Assembly (NCBI GenBank): GCA_013152085.1
Contig: JAADHC010000025.1
Span: 45,097 to 109,096 of the forward strand
Length of the DNA: 64,000 nucleotides
Source: Chlorobiota bacterium
GTDB lineage: Bacteria; Bacteroidota; Bacteroidia; Bacteroidales; VadinHA17
Direction of reading: 5' to 3'
In this document: piece after piece, positions 9,048 to 17,931 of the stretch
Layout of the letters: every line of letters starts with the position of its first letter
Position numbering within the stretch: the stretch's first letter is position 1
Made by a program: the position numbers and the translations under genes
The notes under the pieces: generated by a model
What the model was told of the DNA's origin: nothing
The model's input: the letters and a program-made list of their open reading frames with translations, nothing else
The model's database searches: none

Positions 9048-10949
9048 ATGCAAACCATCATTAATTTTTTCGAAGACAGTGTTTCCCGTTTTGGTGAAAA
9101 TATATACATGTGGGAAAAGGAAGAAGATGCATATACGGGGACAACCTACAATGAAATCAGAAACCAGGTATACCGGTTTGCTACCGGTTTATTGAGCCTC
9201 GGTATCCAAAAAGGCGACCGGCTTGCACTCCTTGCCGAAGGAAGAAATTTATGGATGATCAGTGAACTTGGTATCCTCTATACCGGAGCAATCAATGTGC
9301 CGCTGTCTATAAAACTGGCTGAACCCGAAGAAATTAAATTTCGTATCGATCATTCCGGTAGCCGGATGGTAATCGTTTCGGGACAGCAACTGAAAAAGAT
9401 CAGGCCAATAAAAGGGCAGCTCAGGACACTGGAAAAGATTATCCTTCTGGACCCGGAATCAGACCTCCAGCCGGATGAGATTTTTGTGGAAGAACTGATG
9501 AAAAACGGTGACCGCTGGCTCTCGGAACATGAAAACGGATTGAAAGAAAGGATCCGTACCATAAAGGAAGATGATTATGCAAATATCAGTTATACTTCCG
9601 GTACTACAGCCGATCCGAAAGGAATTATCCTTACCCATAAAAACTATGTTACCAATGTAAATCAGGCCTATACTTTGCTGGATATCCCGCCATATTACAG
9701 AAATTTGCTGATCCTGCCATGGGATCATTCCTTTGCCCATACCGCAGGCTTGTACAGCCTGATGGGAAAAGGAGCCAGTATTGCCTCGGTACAGATCGGA
9801 AATACAGCAATAGAAACCTTAAAGAATATTCCTGTAAATATTAAGGAGATAAAACCACACATGCTGTTCAGTGTACCTGCATTGGCTAAGAATTTCAGAA
9901 AAAATATTGAAAAAGGGATCAGTGCCAAGGGGAAATTTGCCGAAAAGCTTTTCCGTCATGCCCTGAAAATGGCCTATTCGTATAACAAGGAAGGATATAA
10001 CAAAGGGCGCGGATTACAGAAGTTGAAAAAACCTTTGCTTGCCCTTTATGATAAAATACTTTTTTCAAAAATTCGTGAAAATTTCGGTGGGGAACTGGAA
10101 TATTTCATCGGCGGTGGGGCCCTCCTGGATATTGAATTACAGAGATTCTTCTATGCACTGGGTATCCCGATGTACCAGGGATATGGACTATCGGAAGCCG
10201 CACCCATTATTTCTTCCAACAGTCCTAAAAAACATAAACTCGGATCATCAGGCTTCCTGGTTACACCTTTAGAGCTGAAAATCCTGGATGAAAATGGGAA
10301 CAGCCTGTCTGTTGGAGAAAAAGGGGAAATTGTGGTTAAAGGTGACAATGTCATGGCAGGTTACTGGAAAAATGAGGAAGCCACCAGAGAGACGCTGAAA
10401 GATGGCTGGCTTTACACCGGCGATATGGGATATATGGATAAGGACGGATTTTTATTTGTGCTTGGCCGTTTCAAAAGTTTACTGATCAGTGACGACGGTG
10501 AAAAATACAGTCCCGAAGGTATCGAAGAAGCATTTACCGACCAGTCTCCGATTATCGAACAGTGCATGCTGTACAATAACCAGAATCCTTACACGGTTGC
10601 CCTGGTCTATCCGAACAAAGAAACCCTGAAAAAGTATCTTGCAGGAAAGGATACGGCAGGGGAAGAGACCGGAAAAGAAGCGTTGAAACTTATCGAACAG
10701 GAACTCCGGGAATACCGTACCGGAGGCAAATATGGCGATATGTTCCCGCAAAGGTGGTTACCGGCAGCAGTTGGAATTCTCAGCGAAGGGTTTACCGAAG
10801 AGAACCACCTGATGAATTCAACCATGAAAATCATTCGCGGAAAAATTACTGAAAAATATCAGGGATTGATCGATTACTTGTATACATCTGAGGCAAAGAG
10901 TATTACCCATCCGGAAAATCTAAAATCCATTCAGAAGCTGTTTGAATAG
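9048..10949 (+). CDS. AMP-dependent long-chain fatty acid-CoA ligase family
   Basis: 633 aa, normal length for the long-chain acyl-CoA synthetase branch of ANL adenylating enzymes. Visible motifs: ATP-binding ISYTSGTTADPKGIILTHKN (~185-200), YQGYGLSEAAP (~380), YTGDMGYMDKDGF with the ATP ribose Asp, and the hinge/A8 region GRFKSLLISDDGEKYSPEGIE. The C terminus carries the substrate-loop lysine candidate in MNSTMKIIRGKI. It activates carboxylic acids, probably fatty acids, to acyl-AMP and then acyl-CoA at the inner face of the membrane. Chain-length specificity cannot be read. Followed by a 22-bp palindrome. Confidence 0.9.
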   Translation: MQTIINFFEDSVSRFGENIYMWEKEEDAYTGTTYNEIRNQVYRFATGLLSLGIQKGDRLALLAEGRNLWMISELGILYTGAINVPLSIKLAEPEEIKFRIDHSGSRMVIVSGQQLKKIRPIKGQLRTLEKIILLDPESDLQPDEIFVEELMKNGDRWLSEHENGLKERIRTIKEDDYANISYTSGTTADPKGIILTHKNYVTNVNQAYTLLDIPPYYRNLLILPWDHSFAHTAGLYSLMGKGASIASVQIGNTAIETLKNIPVNIKEIKPHMLFSVPALAKNFRKNIEKGISAKGKFAEKLFRHALKMAYSYNKEGYNKGRGLQKLKKPLLALYDKILFSKIRENFGGELEYFIGGGALLDIELQRFFYALGIPMYQGYGLSEAAPIISSNSPKKHKLGSSGFLVTPLELKILDENGNSLSVGEKGEIVVKGDNVMAGYWKNEEATRETLKDGWLYTGDMGYMDKDGFLFVLGRFKSLLISDDGEKYSPEGIEEAFTDQSPIIEQCMLYNNQNPYTVALVYPNKETLKKYLAGKDTAGEETGKEALKLIEQELREYRTGGKYGDMFPQRWLPAAVGILSEGFTEENHLMNSTMKIIRGKITEKYQGLIDYLYTSEAKSITHPENLKSIQKLFE

Positions 10950-10960
10950 CCGGGATATAC

Positions 10961-10982
10961 TCTGCGTGTACGTACACGCAGA
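10961..10982. repeat. 22-bp perfect palindrome (half-site TCTGCGTGTAC)
   Basis: Exact inverted repeat with no spacer, 11 nt after the ligase stop. Downstream sequence is T-rich (TTGTCTCTTG, then TTGTTTTCTTTT). It could be a terminator stem with a four-base loop or a protein-binding operator; the sequence alone does not decide. Confidence 0.6.
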
Positions 10983-11096
10983 TTGTCTCTTGTGATGTGT
11001 TGTTTTCTTTTGATGAAAATACCCGGATTTCGGGGGGAAATCGAAATAACCTGACATGAACTTTTACAGTCTCTGTTCCATTTGAATATCTTTCCG

Positions 11097-11104
11097 TAAC
11101 TTTG
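11097..11104 (+). promoter_or_regulatory. predicted -7 box TAACTTTG
   Basis: Exact match to TAnnTTTG, 16 nt before the ATG of the SpoIIE-type gene, implying a short leader. Confidence 0.5.
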
Positions 11105-11120
11105 GATAAGAATTTTATCC

Positions 11121-14100
11121 ATGAACAAGATTCGTAAATACACGCGAAAAACTTGTTATCTGAAAACCACATTTTATTTTCTTGTGGCTACCTTTTTTTT
11201 GGGTACGCTCATTAAGGCATATCCTGCCGAATCCACCGGGACCCCATTGATCAGCCATTTTACGCCACCTGAAGATTTTAACACCGAGGTGCGGGCTGTT
11301 TCACAGGATGGAAACGGGAATCTTTACCTCGCTAACCGCCAGGGAATTCTATGGTTTGATGGCATTTCGTGGAAGTTGCTTCCTGAAATCAGACAGGTAT
11401 ACAGCTTGCATTACGATGCTGCAAATGAACGTATCTGGGTTGGCGGTAACGGATATATCGGATATCTCAATACCAAAAACGATATTCCCGGACCCTTTCA
11501 TATGATATCCGTAAGCGATTCTCTTTCCGGAAAATTCGATCACATCCTTACCCTGGAGGAGAATCTTATCTTTTGCAGTGAACAGTCCATTGTCTCCGTT
11601 TCACCTGATATACGCGCCAGTATCATGTCTGAAGCCGGAGATCATGTTTTTACCGGGTTTTTTATCCACCGCCAAAACCTGTATGTTAATATTGAAAAAG
11701 AAGGATTAACGGTTTATACAGCAGGGAAATTAGTCCCTGTGGACGGCGGTAAGCGTTTTCAGGAAGATATCATTTTGTTTGGTATCGGTTTCGACCGGCA
11801 ACATACGCTTTTTGCTACCGACAACAGCTTTTTATATCTCTTTGACGGACAACAATTCAGTGATTACATCCCGGAAGATGAAGAATATTTATTTAACCGT
11901 ATCCTTACCCATGCAGTATTGTTTGACGATACAACCCTCATCCTTGGAACCCGTAACGGCGGATGTCTCATCCTGGATAAACGGAACCGTAAAACACGTT
12001 ATATCATCAATTACCAGAGTGGTCTGCCTGACAACGAAATCCTGTCGCTGGGCCGGACAGCCGATCAGGAACTTATTATCGGGCACATCTATGGTTTCTC
12101 AATGGTTAACCTTACCATTCCGGTTAAAAGTTACAATGTTTATCCCGGACTTGAAGGCAATATACTTACCTTACTGCCTGAAAAAGGACATCTTCTGGTT
12201 GGAACCAGCGAAGGTATTTTTCTGCAGAAACAGATCAAAGAGTATGAGAAAAGCCGGATTATGGTACGGGTACGGGTACCGTTCACGGATACAACATCTT
12301 CAGAAAAAACCGGAGAAACACAGCATTTAAAACAACAAACCGTTCAGAAACCGGAAGTACCTCGTGAATCAGAAGCTTTTAAGAAACAAAGTTTTTTTTC
12401 ACGGATCTTTGGAAAAAGAAAAACCGGAGAAGAAGTGGCATCACCGGAAAAGCCGATAGCTACGCCGCAACTGTTTCCGAAAACAACGCAAAAACATATA
12501 AAAAAAGTAATTTACCGATATGTCCCAAAATATATATACAAATTTAAATCAATAACATACCGGTATAAGAAATTAGGCAGTCTGAACGCACGTTGTACAA
12601 AACTGGTTCCTTTCGGGGGACAGATTCTGGCAGCTACCAATGCAGGCCTCTACTCCATTCGTAACGAAAAAGTCGAATTTGTATTCATGGGGACACAGGT
12701 ATATGATATTTTACCCGATCCGGTTAGCCGCAATGTGGTTTTCTGTGGTACGGAAGACGGGGTTTATCTTTTAAAGTTCTCCGAAGGCCGTTGGCAGGTC
12801 GATCGGGATTATTTTCCATCAGATTTACCGGTTTACAGCATCATCAGGGATGGGAAAAACCTCTGGCTGGGTTCCGAATCCGGGGCACTCCGGCTTACTG
12901 TAGATAATGAAACCCTGCAGGTTGAAAATGTAAAAAAGTATCTTTTCCCGACAACCTATCCCCAACCTGTCATATCCATATTCATTAACGGGTCTCCGGC
13001 CTTTCTGATGAAAGAGGGATGGTATGATTTTAACCCGGAAATGCAAAAAATGATCCTGCACGCTGATTTTCCCGGAACAAACCAACCCTGGTTAAACTTT
13101 ATTCGCGCCCGTGAAAATGTTTGGATTAAAGGGGATGAGGGATGGTTCGCCACAGGTATCCTTCCCGATGGCACGGTAACCACCTTTCCATATCTGAATA
13201 TTTTTAACCGGATCACAGGACTGCAGGCCGACACGGACGGGAACCTTTGGGTTATTGTGAATCATTCAATGATCTATAAACTGGAGCCCGGTACAACACA
13301 CGAACCTCTTTTTCATGTGCGCGTCAAAGAAATGGTTCGCTCAGGTCAGACAACGGCAACCAACTTCTTTTATACGCTGCTTCAACCTTCCGGCGAAACC
13401 CGGGTAACCTTTTCCGCACCGTGGTTTTTGCAACCTTCCAAAACAGAATACCAGTATATGCTGGAAGGATTCGGCAATGTCTGGAGTGAATGGAATACAG
13501 GTCGTCAGATCACGATCCCATACCTGCCACCGGGAGATTATGTTCTTCACTACCGTGCCCGAAACGTCTTGGGAGGTGTCGCCGAAGGGGAACCGGTACC
13601 ATTGCATATTCCTGTTCCGTTTTGGCAACGCTGGTGGTTTATCCTGACCGTTTTCCTGGTTGTGATATTCATTATCTGGGGGATAATACGTATCCGGTTA
13701 CATAAACTTGAAAAGGACCGGCGCCTCCTGGAAGAAAAAGTGCGGAAACGAACAGCCGAGATACGGAAACAAAAAGAAAAAATTGAAGCACAACGTGATG
13801 AAATCGCCCGGCAAAAGCAGGACATTACCGACAGTATCGCTTATGCACAACGTATTCAAAAAGCCTTACTCCCTCCCGAGCACATGATCGAAAAATTACT
13901 TCCCGAACATTTCATCCTCTTCCGCCCGCGCGATATTGTGAGTGGTGATTTTTACTGGATCAGGCGCAGTAATAATCATATTGTGGTTGCCGCAGCCGAT
14001 TGCACCGGCCATGGTGTCCCGGGAGCGTTTATGAGCATGCTGGGTTCCTCCTTTCTTAATGAAATTATCAGCCGGCACAAGGTACTTTCGGCTCCGGATA

Positions 14101-14588
14101 TCCTCAATCAACTCAGGCAAATGGTTAAAGAAGCGCTGCATCAAACCGGCAGAACCTACGAAACGAAAGACGGCATGGATATGGCTCTCGGTGTTTTTGA
14201 TATTAAAAATCACACCCTTGAATTTTCAGGAGCCTACAACCCGCTTTATCTGATCAGAAACGGGAAACTTACTGAATATAAAGCGGACAAAATGCCTATA
14301 GGTGTCCATATTCGCGAAGATTTGCCTTTCTCCGTTACCAAAATACCGCTTAAGGACATGGATATGATTTATATGTTTTCTGATGGATATGTCGACCAGT
14401 TCGGGGAAAAAGAAAACAAGAAATTTAAATCATCACGATTCAAAGAGTTATTGATTTCCATCTCCGGCAAGGATGCCGTCCGCCAGAGAGATATCCTGAT
14501 TGAAACTTTTGAAAAGTGGAAAGGCAACCTTGAGCAGATAGATGACATCCTTATACTGGGCATACGATATTACAAAGATCATCGTTAA
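11121..14588 (+). CDS. propeller/Y_Y_Y sensor with SpoIIE-type PP2C phosphatase output
   Basis: 1155 aa. An N-terminal transmembrane or signal segment (FYFLVATFFLGTLIKAYPA) is followed by a long periplasmic region of beta-propeller repeats (NGNLYLANRQGILWFDG, IWVGGNGYIGYL, LWLGSESGALRL), a Y_Y_Y-type Ig domain (~775-825, EYQYMLEGFGNVWSEW), a transmembrane helix (~835-858), a charged coiled coil (KLEKDRRLLEEKVRKRTAEI onward) and a SpoIIE/PP2C domain (GDFYW ~932, DCTGHGVPGAFMSMLG ~957, FSDGYVDQFG ~1085). This is the hybrid-sensor layout of Bacteroidota, but with a Ser/Thr phosphatase output instead of a kinase. PP2C metal-binding aspartates are present. About 105 residues (~378-485) interrupt the propeller with a Lys/Pro/Tyr-rich low-complexity stretch. 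Likely controls a phospho-switch such as an anti-sigma-antagonist pathway. Confidence 0.9.
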   Translation: MNKIRKYTRKTCYLKTTFYFLVATFFLGTLIKAYPAESTGTPLISHFTPPEDFNTEVRAVSQDGNGNLYLANRQGILWFDGISWKLLPEIRQVYSLHYDAANERIWVGGNGYIGYLNTKNDIPGPFHMISVSDSLSGKFDHILTLEENLIFCSEQSIVSVSPDIRASIMSEAGDHVFTGFFIHRQNLYVNIEKEGLTVYTAGKLVPVDGGKRFQEDIILFGIGFDRQHTLFATDNSFLYLFDGQQFSDYIPEDEEYLFNRILTHAVLFDDTTLILGTRNGGCLILDKRNRKTRYIINYQSGLPDNEILSLGRTADQELIIGHIYGFSMVNLTIPVKSYNVYPGLEGNILTLLPEKGHLLVGTSEGIFLQKQIKEYEKSRIMVRVRVPFTDTTSSEKTGETQHLKQQTVQKPEVPRESEAFKKQSFFSRIFGKRKTGEEVASPEKPIATPQLFPKTTQKHIKKVIYRYVPKYIYKFKSITYRYKKLGSLNARCTKLVPFGGQILAATNAGLYSIRNEKVEFVFMGTQVYDILPDPVSRNVVFCGTEDGVYLLKFSEGRWQVDRDYFPSDLPVYSIIRDGKNLWLGSESGALRLTVDNETLQVENVKKYLFPTTYPQPVISIFINGSPAFLMKEGWYDFNPEMQKMILHADFPGTNQPWLNFIRARENVWIKGDEGWFATGILPDGTVTTFPYLNIFNRITGLQADTDGNLWVIVNHSMIYKLEPGTTHEPLFHVRVKEMVRSGQTTATNFFYTLLQPSGETRVTFSAPWFLQPSKTEYQYMLEGFGNVWSEWNTGRQITIPYLPPGDYVLHYRARNVLGGVAEGEPVPLHIPVPFWQRWWFILTVFLVVIFIIWGIIRIRLHKLEKDRRLLEEKVRKRTAEIRKQKEKIEAQRDEIARQKQDITDSIAYAQRIQKALLPPEHMIEKLLPEHFILFRPRDIVSGDFYWIRRSNNHIVVAAADCTGHGVPGAFMSMLGSSFLNEIISRHKVLSAPDILNQLRQMVKEALHQTGRTYETKDGMDMALGVFDIKNHTLEFSGAYNPLYLIRNGKLTEYKADKMPIGVHIREDLPFSVTKIPLKDMDMIYMFSDGYVDQFGEKENKKFKSSRFKELLISISGKDAVRQRDILIETFEKWKGNLEQIDDILILGIRYYKDHR

Positions 14589-14614
14589 TCACCAAAGGCA
14601 TTAAAAGTTATATA

Positions 14615-16114
14615 ATGACTTGGAAGAAAAAGATTTTTATATCCGGGATACTGGGAGCAGCATTTTTATTTATGGTCTCTTGCATCAATCTTGATGTGGA
14701 TCCGCCTTTCCCCGACACCCAAAACATCTACGGCACGACACAGGAGATGATCGATGCTGCCGGGCTTCTTTACAGGAACTGGTACAATGCTGCTCACGCC
14801 CTGAAAGGGCCTGCCCTCGGCCTGGCTGCCGCTGCCGACCAGATCACATCGCTTAAAAGTAACGCCGGCATTCGTGATCTGGCTAAAGAACCACGTGTTG
14901 CATTTAACAATATTACCGACTATAGCTATCTCTATATAACAAAGAATTTCTGGACTGACATGTACAGGGTTTCACTGACAGCCAATGATATTCTCAGGGT
15001 TATCCAGAACAAGGACAGGGTCTTGCAAACCAACGGCGTGGATGCAAAACCCATGTTGCAGGCATGGGCCTATTTTATCCGGGGTATCGGTTACGGTTAC
15101 CTAGGCCTCCTTTTCGACCAGGCAACGGTTATTGATGTTAATACACCGCTTCCCGTCAAGAACTTTTCAGACTATCATGAGGTTATTGATTTTGCCCTGG
15201 CATCCCTCGACAGCGCTATTGTCATTTCACAGCGTAACAGTTTTACCCTGCCCGAAAGCTATATCCGGGGCTATCAGCTTACCTCCTCCGACCTGGCAGC
15301 CATTGCCTCCGGCTATGCCGCCCGGATATTAATTTCCGCCCCAAGGAACGACCTGGATAATTTACGTAACGACTGGCAAAAAATCAAAGATTACGCAATT
15401 GCAGCATGGACTCAGGATCTGGCTCCCGATACAGATAACGATAACTGGAAAGATGAATACAAAAGAAATGGCGCCTATCCCGAATGGGCCTACACCGATT
15501 TGCGAATCATCCACCTGCTGGACAATCATTTTCCCGCACGTTGGCCGGAGGATAATGTTTCATGGGATACGGACAGCGGCACCGAACCCGACAGTTCCTA
15601 CCTGCATTCTGACGATGCACGGGCAACCACAGACTTTGCCTGGGTAAAAAAACTAAAACCGGAAAATCCTTTTTATCTCAATTCTTTTTACCGGTACAAG
15701 CGTTATGATAACTGGCTGAGCTACAGTGCAGGTCCGTCCCCTGAGCTGACTGTTACCGAAACAAATCTGATCCTTGCCGAAGCCGAAACCATGCTCAATA
15801 ATCTGAGCGAGGCCATTACCATCATAAATAACGGGACACGAACACAACGGGGACAGCTTTCCCCTATCGATGCCGGAGCGGATAAAATCACCATTCTCAA
15901 CGCTATTTTCTATGAACGGGATATCGAATTAATGTTTACCGGAGCTGGTACCTCCTTTTTTGATATGCGGCGACGTGACATGCTTCAGACAGGTACCCCC
16001 CTGCATTTTCCCGTACCGGCCGGCGATCTGGAAATATTAGAAATGGATATTTACACCTTTGGCGGGGTGGAAAATGCTGATGGCATCAACACATCTAACG
16101 GGGGATGGTTTTAA
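14615..16114 (+). CDS. SusD/RagB-like outer-membrane lipoprotein 1
   Basis: 499 aa. Signal peptide with lipobox (FMVSC, Cys23). The body has SusD-like features: helical N-terminal TPR-like region (NIYGTTQEMIDAAGLLYRNWYNAA), an AWAYFIRGIGYGYLGLLFD segment like the SusD helix that packs on SusC, and the late TNLILAEAETMLNN and YERDIELMFTGAGTSFFDMRRRDML region that matches the typical LxAEA and RxxEL...FxDxRR motifs. Usually SusD is a lid on a SusC TonB transporter, but none is adjacent. The stop overlaps the next start in TAATG, so the two lipoproteins are translationally coupled. The start lies 26 nt after the SpoIIE-type gene. Confidence 0.85.
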   Translation: MTWKKKIFISGILGAAFLFMVSCINLDVDPPFPDTQNIYGTTQEMIDAAGLLYRNWYNAAHALKGPALGLAAAADQITSLKSNAGIRDLAKEPRVAFNNITDYSYLYITKNFWTDMYRVSLTANDILRVIQNKDRVLQTNGVDAKPMLQAWAYFIRGIGYGYLGLLFDQATVIDVNTPLPVKNFSDYHEVIDFALASLDSAIVISQRNSFTLPESYIRGYQLTSSDLAAIASGYAARILISAPRNDLDNLRNDWQKIKDYAIAAWTQDLAPDTDNDNWKDEYKRNGAYPEWAYTDLRIIHLLDNHFPARWPEDNVSWDTDSGTEPDSSYLHSDDARATTDFAWVKKLKPENPFYLNSFYRYKRYDNWLSYSAGPSPELTVTETNLILAEAETMLNNLSEAITIINNGTRTQRGQLSPIDAGADKITILNAIFYERDIELMFTGAGTSFFDMRRRDMLQTGTPLHFPVPAGDLEILEMDIYTFGGVENADGINTSNGGWF

Positions 16115-17562
16115 TGATCCGATTTGGAAAACATTTTCTGGCTGCAGTAATTCTGGCCGCTTTTTCTTTCTCCGGCTGTGTGAAACCCGATAAGCAAAAT
16201 CCGGATACGGATGCATCTCTTTATTATCTTATCAATGCCTTTCCAACATGGTACAATGCATTGTATAATTACCGTGGGCCGGGTGTCCCCATGGCGGTCA
16301 TGGCCGATCAGGTTACTTGGGATTTTGCGAACTTCGGTTATGCACAAAAATTCGGCGGTGAACCCAGGCTGCCTTTTGCCAATTATTACAAATCACCCGA
16401 TACTTATTTTATTGACCGTTTCTGGATCAGTGCATATGAGGCTCTTAACTACGTAAACCTAACCCTGCAAACGCTGGAACAGGGAGGTTTGATATCCGGG
16501 TTTGGCCCCGAAGATGAAAATATGATCCGCAGCTGGTGTTATTTCCTGCAGGGTGTCATACACGGATATCTTGGTCTGATTTTCGACAAAGCGGTCATAC
16601 AGGATGAGTTTACCGATCCCATGCAACCGGTTTTATCCGAATGGCCGGCCGTACTCAAAAGTGCTGTCTCCTCTCTGGATAAATCCATCCAGATCTCCGG
16701 ACAGGGTGATTTTATCATTCCGGATACCTGGTATAGCGGTCCGGCACTTTCTGCCGGCGACCTGGCGGGTATCTCCTCGACTTTTGCAGCCATGTTTCTG
16801 GCATACGGCAGCCGGAATGCGGCACAGAATGATTCTACTAAATGGTCCCTGGTAGAAAGTTATGCACAATCAGGAATAAAATCTGATTTCATGATCATCA
16901 CCGATCAACAGATATGGGTCAACAGCATGCTTGAAAAAGCCATAGGCCCCGGCTACGGACGGGTAGACAACAGGGTCATCCATTTGTTTGACAGCACCTA
17001 TCCGGCACATTACCCCGCTGACGGGTTACCACCCGATCCGCCTGATGCTTCTTCGGCAGATGCAAGGCTTGATAACGACTTTGAATATCTTTCAACCATC
17101 AATTTTGCTCCTGAAAACGGAACCTATCTTTTCTCCAATTACAGGCTGAAAAAATATGATGACTGGCTGCCTGAGATGTCGGGAGCAATACCTTTCGTCA
17201 CAAAAACCGAAAATGACCTGCTGTATGCCGAAGCTTTGGTGCGTACCGGCAATACCTCCGAAGCCATTAACATCCTGAATAGCAGTACCCGGATAAAACG
17301 CGGACATCTGCCCCTCCTTGATCCGGCTGCGACAAATCATGAAGTTCTTGAAGCCATTTTTTATGAACGGGAAGTGGAACTGATCGGAAGCGGCATTGGT
17401 ACAGCCTTTTATGATATGAGGCGAAGGGATATGCTGCAAAAAGGCACCCTGCTGCATTTTCCGGTACCTGCCGAAGAACTCGATATTATGGGATTGCCTG
17501 TCTATTCTTTTGGCGGTGAAGACCATGCCGACGGGGTAAATACCTCAAACGGCGGATGGTAA
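16114..17562 (+). CDS. SusD/RagB-like outer-membrane lipoprotein 2
   Basis: 482 aa from ATG 16114, chosen because it overlaps the previous stop by one base and gives a short lipoprotein signal (FSFSGC, Cys22); the ORF track start is three codons upstream. It is a paralogue of the preceding gene: the same RSWCYFLQGVIHGYLGLIFDK helix, the same TENDLLYAEALVRTGNTSEAI segment, YEREVELIGSGIGTAFYDMRRRDML, and a near-identical C terminus (ADGVNTSNGGW against ADGINTSNGGWF). The duplication therefore includes the whole gene. Predicted outer-membrane surface lipoprotein binding an unknown ligand. No sugar-degrading enzyme or SusC lies beside it. Confidence 0.85.
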   Translation: MIRFGKHFLAAVILAAFSFSGCVKPDKQNPDTDASLYYLINAFPTWYNALYNYRGPGVPMAVMADQVTWDFANFGYAQKFGGEPRLPFANYYKSPDTYFIDRFWISAYEALNYVNLTLQTLEQGGLISGFGPEDENMIRSWCYFLQGVIHGYLGLIFDKAVIQDEFTDPMQPVLSEWPAVLKSAVSSLDKSIQISGQGDFIIPDTWYSGPALSAGDLAGISSTFAAMFLAYGSRNAAQNDSTKWSLVESYAQSGIKSDFMIITDQQIWVNSMLEKAIGPGYGRVDNRVIHLFDSTYPAHYPADGLPPDPPDASSADARLDNDFEYLSTINFAPENGTYLFSNYRLKKYDDWLPEMSGAIPFVTKTENDLLYAEALVRTGNTSEAINILNSSTRIKRGHLPLLDPAATNHEVLEAIFYEREVELIGSGIGTAFYDMRRRDMLQKGTLLHFPVPAEELDIMGLPVYSFGGEDHADGVNTSNGGW

Positions 17563-17931
17563 AATAAAAAAATCATTCCGGAAAAAAACGTTTAAAATTT
17601 TTTAAGACATACAATTCATATTATTGTTAATACTTTAACCTTTGAGAGGATAAACACTACAAATTAATGCTTCTTTATTATTAAAGTATCTATTCCCGGA
17701 AAAACAAGCTCCTTCATGTTTTGTATAGCAAGTGATCTTCTTTCGCAGTATTCCCTGTCAAGCTCCTGAAGCAATCACCATATCCCGACACTTAAAAAAA
17801 AACAATAATATTTGTTTTTTAGAGAAATATTATGTAAACTTGGTGATGTGATTTTATTAACAATATTTTTTACTATTAAGAAAATAATTTAGATTATTCA
17901 TTTAATAAATTATAGTAAATATAGTAACCCA
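17563..17931. other. 369-nt AT-rich intergenic region before the cytochrome gene
   Basis: No convincing gene or hairpin with a T tract was found. It contains TTTAACCTTTG and AATATTTG stretches that are near but not exact matches to the Bacteroidota -7 box, so the cytochrome promoter is probably here but not pinned down. Confidence 0.4.

Noticed and set aside
17563-17931. Possible regulatory half-sites (TGTAAA and TTTACA-like words) before the cytochrome gene.
   Set aside because: AT-rich background makes such words common and no symmetric pair was found.
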